Origin: Soonwooa sp023440705 | Lineage (GTDB): Bacteria > Bacteroidota > Bacteroidia > Flavobacteriales > Weeksellaceae | Assembly (NCBI GenBank): GCA_023440705.1 | Contig: JAEXRP010000102.1 | Coordinates: 1 to 63,409 of the forward strand | DNA: 63,409 bases | Direction: 5' to 3' | In this document: in pieces, positions 1-9,158 of the stretch | Layout: every line of letters begins with the position of its first letter | Position numbering within the stretch: position 1 is the stretch's first letter | Notes under the pieces: generated by a model | Databases searched by the model: none | The model's input: only the letters and a program-made list of their open reading frames with translations | Told to the model about the DNA's origin: nothing | Position numbers and translations under genes: made by a program

Positions 1-1
1 A

Positions 2-487
2 ACAGATAGAGGCTTACATTTTGCAAATTGGAAAAAAGAAGTTTCGATTTCGACGGTTAGCGATGAGTGGAAACTAAGATGGAATTTTAACATCAGCAAC
101 TTCCAAGGTATTGGTTGGCATCAATATGAAATGCCAGGTTATCCTGCGTCGCATTCTTGTCTTAGGATGTTAGAGGAAGATGCCAAATGGATGTACAGCT
201 TTGCAGACACTTGGATTCTCAACAAAGGTGGCGCGACAGTTCGTGCTAATGGGACGCCAGTCTATGTTTATGGCGATTACAAATGGGGCGGAAGAAAGCC
301 TTGGTATAACTTGATGGACGATCCAAAGGCTAACGACATGTCGGTGGATGCTATTACTAAAGTTATCCAGCCGGAACTTGACAAAATTCTTAAAGAGCAA
401 GATAATCGCGATCAGGTTGCGGCTCAGGTTTTAATAGAAAAAGCTGAAAAGAAAAGACAAGATTCTCTTAGTATTGGCGGGGTCTAA
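2..487 (+). CDS. L,D-transpeptidase (YkuD family), 5' end missing
   Basis: This is the C-terminal part of an L,D-transpeptidase, an envelope enzyme that makes 3-3 cross-links in peptidoglycan or attaches proteins to it. The reading frame is open from base 2, so the gene starts before the window; the ATG at 131 is internal. The catalytic signature is visible as a histidine (WHQYEMPG) followed by the SHSCLRM motif, where Cys is the nucleophile. The family usually has SHGC; here the Gly is Ser. After the motif comes a tail rich in Lys, Glu and Gln that may be helical. The stop codon overlaps the stop of the convergent gene at 484-1299 by a few bases. The family call is confident; the exact role in this cell is not known. 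Confidence 0.8.
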   Translation, partial: TDRGLHFANWKKEVSISTVSDEWKLRWNFNISNFQGIGWHQYEMPGYPASHSCLRMLEEDAKWMYSFADTWILNKGGATVRANGTPVYVYGDYKWGGRKPWYNLMDDPKANDMSVDAITKVIQPELDKILKEQDNRDQVAAQVLIEKAEKKRQDSLSIGGV

Positions 488-1299
488 GGCTTTTTTTGTG
501 TTGGATTTTTCTTAAAAGTTAAAATTGTTTTTTCGAAAATTTGCTTTATTTGTCCCATGTTAAAAGGACTTATATAACCGTATTTTAGGATTTCAGCGTA
601 AGTTTTTTTGTCCATAGTCATTAATGAAAATGATAAAAACCTGTTAACGTCTTGACTTTCGAGACCGAATTCCGCAAAGTATTCGTCGGTTAGTTCGCTG
701 TGTAACCATTCGACACAATCGGGAAGCGTCCATTTGTTGTCGATTTCCTGCATTACAGGGATTCCTTTTCCAACTGGTTGTACAAAATCGCCAGGTTTTC
801 TTAAGCTTTGAACATAGAATTCGGATCTAAGTTTCATAGTTTTTCGGATACCATCATTCACACGTCTATCTTTTAAACTTCGTCCAAAAGCTTCGCTGTC
901 TTTGGTTAAATCCCCAGTTGGAGTAGCAGTAATCACGACTTCTTCAATTTCTTTTGGTATTGGGTTGAGATTAAAATCATAAGATGTATTCAACTCCTGA
1001 ACGTAGAAATTAATATTCTCATAGCCTTCGCGAACAATTCTTATTTTATCACCAATTTTAGCATTTATACTGTAAAAACCAACTGCAGTCGATGTTGTGC
1101 GTCGCTCGTTCGACAGGTTTATGATTAAAGCACCAGCAACTGGATAATTATTGAGCTTAATAGTTCCGAAAATGTTTTGTGCTTTGTGAATTATAAAACT
1201 TAGTAATAAACAAAAAAGTAGAATTTTTTTCACGCAATATTTTTTGTTAAAATTAAATTTAAAACTAAAACTTAAGTGATATTTAACCATGATTAACAC
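484..1299 (-). CDS. Secreted protein with carboxypeptidase-regulatory-like domain
   Basis: A 271-residue protein of unknown function with an N-terminal export signal. The hydrophobic stretch KKILLFCLLLSFII lies at about residues 24-37 and is followed by an AQ cleavage site. A GTG codon at 1233 (residue 23) would give a textbook signal peptide, so the true start may be there rather than at the ATG at 1299 or 1290. Residues 43-105 resemble a CarboxypepD_reg-like beta-sandwich (GTIKLNNYPVAGA...), common in Bacteroidota outer-membrane and surface proteins. The remaining half matches nothing I recognise. It is convergent with the L,D-transpeptidase gene and divergent from dnaE. It has no TonB plug or barrel, so it is not a SusC-type receptor. 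Confidence 0.6.
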   Translation of the reverse strand: MLIMVKYHLSFSFKFNFNKKYCVKKILLFCLLLSFIIHKAQNIFGTIKLNNYPVAGALIINLSNERRTTSTAVGFYSINAKIGDKIRIVREGYENINFYVQELNTSYDFNLNPIPKEIEEVVITATPTGDLTKDSEAFGRSLKDRRVNDGIRKTMKLRSEFYVQSLRKPGDFVQPVGKGIPVMQEIDNKWTLPDCVEWLHSELTDEYFAEFGLESQDVNRFLSFSLMTMDKKTYAEILKYGYISPFNMGQIKQIFEKTILTFKKNPTQKKP

Positions 1300-1395
1300 T
1301 TTTATATTTTTTTTATAAAATCAAATTTTTGCTACTTTTTTTCTGACGAATTATGTCTTAACTTTACACTCAATTAGCGCAAAAATTTCAAATTA

Positions 1396-4300
1396 ATGTA
1401 CTTAGTTTTCGATACCGAAACCACTGGTTTACCAAAGAATTTTAATGCCCCTTTATCAGACTCGGACAACTGGCCGCGTATGGTGCAGATTGCTTGGCAG
1501 TTGCATGATGAAGAAGGTAATCTTATTGAAAATCAAGACTATATTATAAAGCCAGAAGGTTATGATATTCCGTTTAATGCGACAAGAATTCACGGGATTT
1601 CTACCAAAATGGCGCAAGAAGAAGGTCGAGATTTGAAGGAAGTTTTAGAAGAATTCAAAGCGGTTTTGGAAAGGTCGAAAGTTGGTGCTGGACATAATGT
1701 GGAATTCGATTACAATATTGTTGGCGCTGAGTTTTACCGTAAAGAAATCGAGGACAAATTGCAGGCGCTTCCACAGGCTGATACGATGCATTTGGGAACC
1801 GATTTTTGTAAGTTAGGCGGTGGACGAAACGGTCGTTACAAATCTCCAAAACTGGGTGAGTTGTATGAGAAATTATACGGTACAAGTTTCGATGAAGCGC
1901 ATAATGCGGCGGCGGACGTTAATGCGACGGCGCAAGTTTTTTTCGAAATGATGAGAATTGGCATTATTCCTGCGGATTTACTTAAAATTTCTGAAGACCA
2001 ACTTCGGCTTTATCAAGAATTACATCCTAATCCAATTGCGCCTTTCGATATTGTTATTCGTCGTCAGGTTGCTGGATTCAATAATAAAAACAAGAAAAAA
2101 GATTTTGGAAATCTTGACGAGATTGACCTTGGCAAGTATTTCCATTTTGATAACCACAGTGTTTATTCCACATTACAGGCGTCGTCAAGTATCAATGATT
2201 TGATTAAAAAAGCGGTCGATAACGATTTTCCAGCAGTTGGTATGGTCGATATTGGGAATATGATGGGCGCTTTCAAATTCGTTTCGGCGATGGAGGATGT
2301 TAATGGTGCTCGCGAAAAAGCTTACAAATCTTATCTTGAAAAAAAGCAAGAGGCGGAAGAAAAAGGAGAAGAATTTAATGAAGCCGAACCTCCGAAAGAA
2401 CCATTAATGCCAGTTTTGGGTTGTGAGTTTTTTATCTCTGACCGTTACGAGCAAAAACAATTTACAAAAGATGATCCTGATAAAAGAACACAAGTCGTGC
2501 TTCTAGCAAAGGACTTTGAAGGTTATAAAAATCTAGCAAAATTATCGAGTATTGGCTTTGTTAAAGGTTTTTATTTCGGAGTTCCAAGAATTAGTCGTGA
2601 GCTGATTGCGCAATACAAAGAAGGTGTTATCGCATTAACTTCGGGGATTAATGGTGATATTCCTGATGCGATTCTTAACATTGGAGAACAAAAAGGGGAG
2701 GAACTTTTCAAATGGTGGAAAGAAGAGTTTGGAGATGATTTTTATGTGCAGCTTCAGAACCACGAATTACCCGAAGAAGAACATCTTAACGAAGTTCTTT
2801 TACAATTAGCAGAAAAATATGAGGTTAAAATTTTAGCTCAAAACGAAACATATTACACCAACAAAGAAGATGCGAATATCCAAGATATTTTGATGTGTAT
2901 CAAAGATGGCGAAAAGTTGTCAACGCCTGTTGGTAAGGGTTTTGGAAAAAGAAAAGGTCTTAGCACACAAGAATATTACATCAAAAATAGCGACGATGTC
3001 AAAAAAGCATTTATGGCTTATCCAGATGCTTTTGAAGCTTACGAAGATTTTTTAGCGAAGTTCAAGCCTTATCGATTGAAGCGTGATGTTTTGCTTCCGA
3101 AGTTTGATATTCCCGAGCAGTTTATCCATGCTGAAGATGATGTAGATGGCGGCAAACGTGGTGAGATGGCGTATTTAACGCATTTAACTTATGAAGGGGC
3201 TAAAAAACGTTATGTCGAAACAGGTATCACCGATGAGATTAAAGAACGTCTTGATTTCGAGTTGGATGTTATCGCGAATACAGGTTATCCGGGTTACTTT
3301 TTGATTGTACAAGATTTCTGTAACGAAGCCCGAAATATGGGCGTTTGGGTTGGTCCAGGTCGTGGTTCAGCGGCAGGTTCAGCCGTGGCTTATTGCATCG
3401 GAATTACGAATGTTGATCCTATTAAATATGATTTGCTTTTTGAACGTTTCCTAAATCCAGAAAGGGTTTCGATGCCCGATATTGATATTGACTTTGATGA
3501 TGAAGGTCGTGATAAAATTATCAAATGGGTTGTTGAAAAGTATGGTAAAACGCAGGTTGCACAGATTATCACGTATTCCATTTTGGGAGGGAAGTCTGCG
3601 ATTAAAGATGCCGGGAGAGTTTTGGATTTACCAATACCAGATACCAATAATATTGCAAAATTAATTCCGTCGACACCAGGGATGAACATTGCAAAAGCCC
3701 TTTCAAAATATGATAAACTGAAACCAGAAGAACAACTTTTGGTGGACGAGATGAAAATGGTTTTGGATGATCCAAATGATGATCGTTACCAAGTTTTGGC
3801 GAGTGCCAAGAAAATGGAAGGTTGCGTTCGTAACACGGGGATTCACGCTTGTGGGGTAATTATTACGCCAGAAGATGTTAGCAACCTTGTGCCAGTGACG
3901 ATTGCAGCGAAAGATGCTGATATTTTAGTGTCTCAGTTTGATAACTCCGTTGCGGAAAGTGCGGGACTTTTGAAGATGGACTTCTTGGGACTTCGTACCT
4001 TGACGATTATTAAAGATGCTCTTAAATTGGTGAAACAACGTTATGATATCGATATCGATCCAGATTTGATTCCGTTGGATGATGTTAAAACTTATCAACT
4101 CTTTAAAGAAGGTCGAACGATTGGGATTTTCCAATATGAAAGTCCAGGGATGCAAAAATATATGCGCGAGCTGAAACCTACAGTTTTTGCCGATCTTATT
4201 GCAATGAACGCCTTGTATCGCCCAGGTCCTATTAAATATATCCCAAACTTTATTAATCGTAAACACGGCATTGAGGAGATTGTTTATGATTTGCCCGAAA

Positions 4301-6045
4301 CTGAAGAATACCTAAAGGAAACTTACGGAATTACCGTTTACCAAGAGCAGGTAATGTTGTTGTCACAGAAGTTGGCGAATTTTACCAAAGGTGAAGCCGA
4401 TACTTTGAGAAAGGCGATGGGTAAAAAACAAATCGATGTTCTTAATAAGATGTATCCAAAATTTATCGAAGGTGGACGCAAGAATAATCTTGATGAAGGA
4501 CCTTTGGAGAAAATTTGGAATGACTGGAAAGCCTTTGCAGAATACGCTTTTAATAAATCGCACTCGACTTGTTATGCTTTTATTGCTTATCAAACCGCTT
4601 ATCTAAAAGCCAATTATCCCGCCGAATATATGGCGAGTGTAATGAGTAATAACATTAACAATACCGAGCAAATCACCATGTTTATGGAAGATTGTAAGGC
4701 GATGGGCGTTGATGTTTTGGGGCCAGATGTTAACGAATCGCAATACAAATTTGCGGTAAACGAAAAAGGGCAAATTCGTTTTGGTCTAGGTGCAATTAAG
4801 GGAATTGGAGAAGGTCCAAGTGAAGCGATTCGTGCTACTCGACAAGAAGGGAAATTCAAAAATATATATGACTTTTTCGAGCGTGTACCAGCATCACAAG
4901 TTAACAAAAGAGTGGCGGAAAGTTTGGTAATTGCAGGTGCTTTTGATGGTGTTGATAATTACCATCGTGGACAATATTTTGATATTGACCAAGTCGGAAA
5001 AACCAATCTTGAAAAGTTGTTGCGTTACGGACAAAGCTTCCAAGAAAGCCAAAATGAAATGGAAAATTCCTTGTTTGCAGATTTTGCAGATGAGGTTAAA
5101 ATAGAACAGCCAAAGCTTTTGCCTTGTGCGGAATGGCCAAATATGCACACACTAAATAAGGAAAAAGAAAGCATTGGATTCTATCTGTCGGCGCATCCGT
5201 TGGACGAATTCAAATATCAGTTTCGGTTTATCCAAGGTGTGTTGTCGAAAAAAGCAGTGTTGGAAAGTCAAAATGACGATGTTCCGCAAGAAAACCTAGC
5301 TTTGTTGACCGCAGAAGATGACAAAGATGAGGTTGAAGAAATCGATTTTGAAATCGATGTTGAAGACCACGATGGCGAATCCGAATTGGTGGAAGCTTCA
5401 ACGAAAAATGCTGAACCAAAAGGAAGTTTTAACTTCTTTAATTTGGATGAGTTGGATTATTTTAAAGACAATGTTTTTCCAAAATTGGCAAAGCCAGAAC
5501 AAGACAAAAAAGATTGGCGCAACCGTGATAAAGATACGGGCAAAGAGTATTCAGTTGCCGGATTAATTACCGAATATCGTGTGCAGGAAGGTTTTAGAAG
5601 TGGAGAGAAGGTTGCGTTTGTCACGTTGGAAGATTACACCGGATCGTATTCTTTCCGTTTGGGCGACCGCGATTATATGAAGTTGAAAGAAAAGTTAGAA
5701 GTTCAACGTTTTGTTATTTTAAAGATAAAATTTGCGCAAGTTAAAGACGGTCGAGTTTTCGTTAATGTTAATGACGTTATCGAATTGAAGGAAGCTTTCG
5801 ACAAGTTTGCAAAAAGTATGTCCGTGGTTGTGAGTCTCGACAGTCTTCGTCAGACCGATATTGACTTTTTCAAAAATTCGTTTTTAGGACACGATTATGG
5901 TGACCAAAAGTTAAGCTTCTGCGTCAAAAATCCCGAAGATAATAGCGTTATAGAATTGGTGTCTATGCAGCATCGCATCAAGATTAACGACGAATTGCTC
6001 AGCATTATCCACGATGTCAACAATTACGAAGTTTTCCTAAATTAA
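1396..6045 (+). CDS. dnaE: DNA polymerase III alpha subunit with N-terminal proofreading exonuclease domain
   Basis: The replicative DNA polymerase, 1549 residues. The N-terminus (1-190) is a DEDDh exonuclease with FDTETTGLP (D6, E8), HNVEFDYN and a final H169-x4-D174, which supplies proofreading in cis. A PHP domain follows (about 250-560). Its metal site is degraded: H250 is kept, but the next ligand position is D252, and the usual Asp-His of motif II is D285-I286. The polymerase core has GPGRGSAAGSAV and the catalytic PDIDIDF (D695, D697). A helix-hairpin-helix (LGAIKGIGEGP) and an OB fold (about 1385-1470) come near the C-terminus. The exonuclease fusion makes it longer than the ~1160-residue enterobacterial DnaE, and I believe this is usual in flavobacteria. 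It stands alone with its own upstream region. Confidence 0.96.
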   Translation: MYLVFDTETTGLPKNFNAPLSDSDNWPRMVQIAWQLHDEEGNLIENQDYIIKPEGYDIPFNATRIHGISTKMAQEEGRDLKEVLEEFKAVLERSKVGAGHNVEFDYNIVGAEFYRKEIEDKLQALPQADTMHLGTDFCKLGGGRNGRYKSPKLGELYEKLYGTSFDEAHNAAADVNATAQVFFEMMRIGIIPADLLKISEDQLRLYQELHPNPIAPFDIVIRRQVAGFNNKNKKKDFGNLDEIDLGKYFHFDNHSVYSTLQASSSINDLIKKAVDNDFPAVGMVDIGNMMGAFKFVSAMEDVNGAREKAYKSYLEKKQEAEEKGEEFNEAEPPKEPLMPVLGCEFFISDRYEQKQFTKDDPDKRTQVVLLAKDFEGYKNLAKLSSIGFVKGFYFGVPRISRELIAQYKEGVIALTSGINGDIPDAILNIGEQKGEELFKWWKEEFGDDFYVQLQNHELPEEEHLNEVLLQLAEKYEVKILAQNETYYTNKEDANIQDILMCIKDGEKLSTPVGKGFGKRKGLSTQEYYIKNSDDVKKAFMAYPDAFEAYEDFLAKFKPYRLKRDVLLPKFDIPEQFIHAEDDVDGGKRGEMAYLTHLTYEGAKKRYVETGITDEIKERLDFELDVIANTGYPGYFLIVQDFCNEARNMGVWVGPGRGSAAGSAVAYCIGITNVDPIKYDLLFERFLNPERVSMPDIDIDFDDEGRDKIIKWVVEKYGKTQVAQIITYSILGGKSAIKDAGRVLDLPIPDTNNIAKLIPSTPGMNIAKALSKYDKLKPEEQLLVDEMKMVLDDPNDDRYQVLASAKKMEGCVRNTGIHACGVIITPEDVSNLVPVTIAAKDADILVSQFDNSVAESAGLLKMDFLGLRTLTIIKDALKLVKQRYDIDIDPDLIPLDDVKTYQLFKEGRTIGIFQYESPGMQKYMRELKPTVFADLIAMNALYRPGPIKYIPNFINRKHGIEEIVYDLPETEEYLKETYGITVYQEQVMLLSQKLANFTKGEADTLRKAMGKKQIDVLNKMYPKFIEGGRKNNLDEGPLEKIWNDWKAFAEYAFNKSHSTCYAFIAYQTAYLKANYPAEYMASVMSNNINNTEQITMFMEDCKAMGVDVLGPDVNESQYKFAVNEKGQIRFGLGAIKGIGEGPSEAIRATRQEGKFKNIYDFFERVPASQVNKRVAESLVIAGAFDGVDNYHRGQYFDIDQVGKTNLEKLLRYGQSFQESQNEMENSLFADFADEVKIEQPKLLPCAEWPNMHTLNKEKESIGFYLSAHPLDEFKYQFRFIQGVLSKKAVLESQNDDVPQENLALLTAEDDKDEVEEIDFEIDVEDHDGESELVEASTKNAEPKGSFNFFNLDELDYFKDNVFPKLAKPEQDKKDWRNRDKDTGKEYSVAGLITEYRVQEGFRSGEKVAFVTLEDYTGSYSFRLGDRDYMKLKEKLEVQRFVILKIKFAQVKDGRVFVNVNDVIELKEAFDKFAKSMSVVVSLDSLRQTDIDFFKNSFLGHDYGDQKLSFCVKNPEDNSVIELVSMQHRIKINDELLSIIHDVNNYEVFLN

Positions 6046-6071
6046 AGCATAAATCTCGGTTAAAAATATTT

Positions 6072-6257
6072 GGGCGTGCCCCTCATATTTTGCCTGGCTA
6101 AAGCCTCATAGGTTCTTAGAAACCTATGAGGCTTTTCTTTTCTCAAAATCCTCGGGTCGGGCTCTTTGTTGCAATCTTTGGTTTGTCGCTCGGACGGCTC
6201 CGCTACGCTCCGCCGCCTCACTCCAAGCCAAAGGATTTCCACGTCGATCCCTCACGC
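6072..6257 (+). repeat. Dispersed structured intergenic repeat, copy A
   Basis: A GC-rich ~186-bp element in otherwise AT-rich sequence. It starts with GGGCGTGCCCCTC, has a perfect palindrome (6101-6134), then CCTCGGGTCGGGCTCTTTG, a GC-rich stem region around CGGACGGCTCCGC, and ends GATCCCTCACGC. Copy B at 10841-11027 matches it over the whole length in the same orientation; the palindrome stem and the linker before CGGACGG vary most. Its ends share GCGTG in inverted orientation. It encodes nothing plausible. It could be a non-autonomous mobile element or a structured RNA/DNA element. Confidence 0.8.
6101..6134. terminator. Hairpin in repeat copy A, possible dnaE terminator
   Basis: A perfect 14-bp inverted repeat (6101-6114 with 6121-6134, 6-base loop), of the AGCCTCATAGGTT type, followed by a T-rich run (CTTTTCTTTT). 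It lies 55 bp after the dnaE stop and may end its transcript. It is also the palindromic core of the repeat. Confidence 0.5.
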
Positions 6258-6631
6258 GAGATTCTGCGCAGAAAGTCAAACACTAATCCAGATTTTAGGA
6301 TGGGTGTTTTTTATGGAAATTTTGCATAAAAACTTTCGAAATTTTTAAAAGCTAGCTTTTGCCTTGAATTTTTGGTAAAATTTAAAAATTAAGCCATAAA
6401 ACCAGCAGATTGTTTCACTTTAGATGTTACGTTTTTGAGATATTTTCACTAATAATATTTTATTTATATAGATTTAATATTATTATTTTGTTTTTATAAA
6501 ATTGTTAATATCTTTATTTTAGGTTGTTGTAAGGTGGTTTTTTGTGGTGTATTGGTATTTCTCAATTAATAAATATTTGGTTATTGTTATTAAAATGATA
6601 TTTTAGAGGCGATAACTTAATTTATATTTTT

Positions 6632-8539
6632 ATGAAGAAAATTTTACTTTCTAGCTTTCTAGCGCTAGGACTGGGAGCGAACGCGCAAACGTATTTCTCT
6701 GCCGATTTTAACGACTCAAAGATTACTGACTGGACGCGTTATGACGCTGACGGCGACGGCAAAAATTGGGGTGATACATTTGTGATTAATGATAGTTCTG
6801 GTAATCCTGCAACACCTTTTGGGTTAATTTCTAGATCTTGGCAAACAAATCCTTTAACACCCGATAACTGGGCTGTTACACCGGCGATTGACTTAACTAA
6901 TGTAACAGGTACAGTAACCTTAAAGTGGACTGTAAGAGCGGCTGCAGAAAGTTGGGATAAAGAGCATTACTCAGTATATGCTGCGACTGATAAAACGATT
7001 GCCGCATTAAGTGCATCACCAGTTACGTTTTCTGAGACCTATGATGATCCTGCCAATCTAGGAACTCAATATACTCGAACATTGGATCTTAGTAGTTTAG
7101 CTGGTCAGGTTGTGTATGTTGCATTTAGACACCATAATTCAACAGACATGGATTTTATCTTGATTGATGATGTTGTTGTTAAATCACCTGATACTGTGGC
7201 ACCTAATTGTCCGACACTTACAGCGCCTGCTAATGCTAGTACTGGTGTTGCAGTTAATCCTACATTATCTTGGACGGCTGGAGCTGGTGCTTCTGCTGAT
7301 AGTTATGATGTTTATATGGGGACTACGCCTAATCCGACTACTTTATATAAGAATGTTACGTCAACCTCGGTAGCTCTTACTGGTTTAACGCCATTAACGA
7401 CTTATTATTGGAGAGTTGTTTCTAAGAATGCAATTGGAGAGGCTACAGCTTGTACAGAGTTTTCGTTTACAACGAAAGCGCCAGTAATGCCAGATTGTGC
7501 ACCTTTGGTTAGTCCAATTAATGAAGCTACAGATATCATTTACGGCACGACACCGCTTAAGTGGACTAAGCCAGCTGGTACCGTAACGGGTTATGATGTA
7601 TATTTAGGAGCTAGTGCAAGTAGTTTACAACTTTTAGGTACTGCTACGGCAACTGCAACAGTTATTAATATTACTGGCACTACTGCTGACACAACTTATT
7701 ATTGGAAGATTGTACCAAAGAATGCTGATGGTTCTGCTGCTAATTGTGAAGTGAGATCATTTAAAACTATGGCATCTCTTAATCCATATTGTGGTGCTGT
7801 AGGAGGTTACACAGTGGAGCCTATTACATATGTGAACTTTAAATATAATACAGAAAACAGCTCAACAGCTGCGACAACAGCACAAGGACATGAGAATTTT
7901 GTATCGAAAGTATTCTCAGTAGAACAAGGTGCTACATCTACTATTAGTGTAAACTCAAATTCTACGGGTCTTAAGCATTATTATACTGTATTTGTAGATT
8001 GGAATCAAGATGGAGATTTTGATGATGCTGGAGAAAAATATTTTACAGCAGCTCCTTACTTTGCTAATCCAGGTAGTAACGGAATAGATGCATCTAAGAT
8101 TGTCACGACAGATTTTGTTGTGCCTGCTAACGCTGCTTTAGGTAATACGCGTATGAGAATAAAGGCGGTATATGGTGCTGCTTCGGCGCCATCAGCTTCG
8201 GCTTTAGCTAACATGTCAAATGCTTGTAGTAATACAGGTGTGACTTATGGCCAAGCGGAAGATTATACTATTAAAGTTGTACAGCCAGGTACTTTGGCTG
8301 TTAACGACATAAACAAAGCTAATCTGTCAGTATATCCTAATCCTTTCAAAGATGTGTTAAAGATTTCTGATGTTAAAGATGCAGCATCTGTAATTGTTTC
8401 TGATCTTTCAGGAAGAATGGTTGCGGAGCTTAAGCCAGCTGCAGAGCTTAACTTATCACATTTGAATAAAGGTGTTTATATCGTAAACATTAAATATTCT
8501 AACGGTGAGGTAAAATCAACTAAAGTTATTAAAGAATAA
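6632..8539 (+). CDS. T9SS-exported multidomain surface protein with GEVED domain (paralog 1)
   Basis: A 635-residue protein with a Sec signal peptide (MKKILLSSFLALGLGANAQ). After it comes a jelly-roll-like segment (about 20-185; YFSADFND..., DFILIDDVVV) resembling choice-of-anchor J or cleaved-adhesin domains. Two fibronectin-III-like repeats follow (about 190-280 and 285-380), each with a TTYYW(R/K)(V/I)V core, then a GEVED domain with the calcium-loop-like DWNQDGDFDDAGE (about 450). The C-terminal 79 residues are a T9SS type A sorting tail (VYPNPFKDVL... KGVYIVNIKY). It is expected to cross the outer membrane by T9SS and be cell-attached or released. The tail is almost identical to that of the next gene, and both share the same terminator. 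Ligand and role are unknown. Confidence 0.85.
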   Translation: MKKILLSSFLALGLGANAQTYFSADFNDSKITDWTRYDADGDGKNWGDTFVINDSSGNPATPFGLISRSWQTNPLTPDNWAVTPAIDLTNVTGTVTLKWTVRAAAESWDKEHYSVYAATDKTIAALSASPVTFSETYDDPANLGTQYTRTLDLSSLAGQVVYVAFRHHNSTDMDFILIDDVVVKSPDTVAPNCPTLTAPANASTGVAVNPTLSWTAGAGASADSYDVYMGTTPNPTTLYKNVTSTSVALTGLTPLTTYYWRVVSKNAIGEATACTEFSFTTKAPVMPDCAPLVSPINEATDIIYGTTPLKWTKPAGTVTGYDVYLGASASSLQLLGTATATATVINITGTTADTTYYWKIVPKNADGSAANCEVRSFKTMASLNPYCGAVGGYTVEPITYVNFKYNTENSSTAATTAQGHENFVSKVFSVEQGATSTISVNSNSTGLKHYYTVFVDWNQDGDFDDAGEKYFTAAPYFANPGSNGIDASKIVTTDFVVPANAALGNTRMRIKAVYGAASAPSASALANMSNACSNTGVTYGQAEDYTIKVVQPGTLAVNDINKANLSVYPNPFKDVLKISDVKDAASVIVSDLSGRMVAELKPAAELNLSHLNKGVYIVNIKYSNGEVKSTKVIKE

Positions 8540-8563
8540 TTTTTCTTAGATTATTTAAATATG

Positions 8564-8594
8564 AGCCGACTTCCTTGGAAGTCGGCTTTTTTTT
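8564..8594 (+). terminator. Rho-independent terminator of the 6632 gene
   Basis: An 11-bp perfect stem (8564-8574 with 8577-8587, core AGCCGACTTCC) followed by a run of Ts to 8594. The same stem sequence recurs at 10782-10805 after the paralogous gene. Confidence 0.88.
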
Positions 8595-9102
8595 GTTGCT
8601 GATATTTGTCTTTTTGGTTTTAGAATCGAGATTTGTTTTCTTTATTTTGATCGTCTCGGCGATGTATTTGTTGGGATTTTCTTCATTTGTAAAGACTTTG
8701 ATATTGGTTTGACAATCCTTTGACCGTGTCTTAACTGTTAGATGTATTGACTTTATTTTGGTAAAAATACATTTTCGATTTGTAATGTCATGTATTGCAC
8801 TTGATGATTGTTTTGTTGTGTGTGTTTTTGTTGAAAAAATAGATCACAGAAGGGCAAATTCGGGTTGGATGCTGTTTTTATGAATCACGAAATCTTCTTA
8901 AATGTGTTTTGGGATATAAGTTATGAAAATGAGTAAGATATTTTTTGTATAATTTTATGTTTATTAAGAATTATTTATCTGTTTTGTGTTTTCATTATAG
9001 ATTTTATATTATTTAATTTTTTTTTAATAAATGTTAAAATGCGAGTATCATTGATTTATATTGAATTTTTTAATATTTGTTAATGATTTGTATTAATTAA
9101 TA

Positions 9103-9133
9103 TTTGCTTTTGTTGTCTTAAAGTATATTTTTG
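9103..9133 (+). promoter_or_regulatory. Bacteroidota-type promoter for the 9159 gene
   Basis: TTTG at 9103-9106 and TATTTTTG (TAnnTTTG) at 9126-9133, with 19 bases between them, fit the known Bacteroidota sigma factor consensus. The ATG at 9159 is 25 bases further on, leaving a short leader. Confidence 0.6.
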
Positions 9134-9158
9134 TCAGTACAATTTAAATTAAATAATT

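Larger units (their letters stand above)
6046..6631. other. Intergenic region between dnaE and a T9SS gene, with structured repeat
   Basis: This 586-bp gap holds repeat copy A (6072-6257), including a 14-bp hairpin at 6101-6134 that could end dnaE transcription. From about 6300 to 6631 it is AT-rich sequence that should carry the promoter of the gene at 6632. No clear TTTG/TAnnTTTG pair stood out there. Short open frames over the repeat (6060-6348) are artefacts of its high GC content. Confidence 0.6.
8540..9158. other. AT-rich intergenic region with terminator and promoter
   Basis: A 619-bp gap. The start holds the terminator of the upstream gene (8564-8594) and the end holds a good promoter for the downstream gene (9103-9133). 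The middle, about 8600-9090, is AT-rich and I see no gene, repeat or RNA in it. Confidence 0.6.

Noticed and set aside
6060..6348. Short open frames over repeat copy A
   Set aside because: Several overlapping frames on both strands follow the repeat's composition, and similar ones occur over copy B; no coding features.
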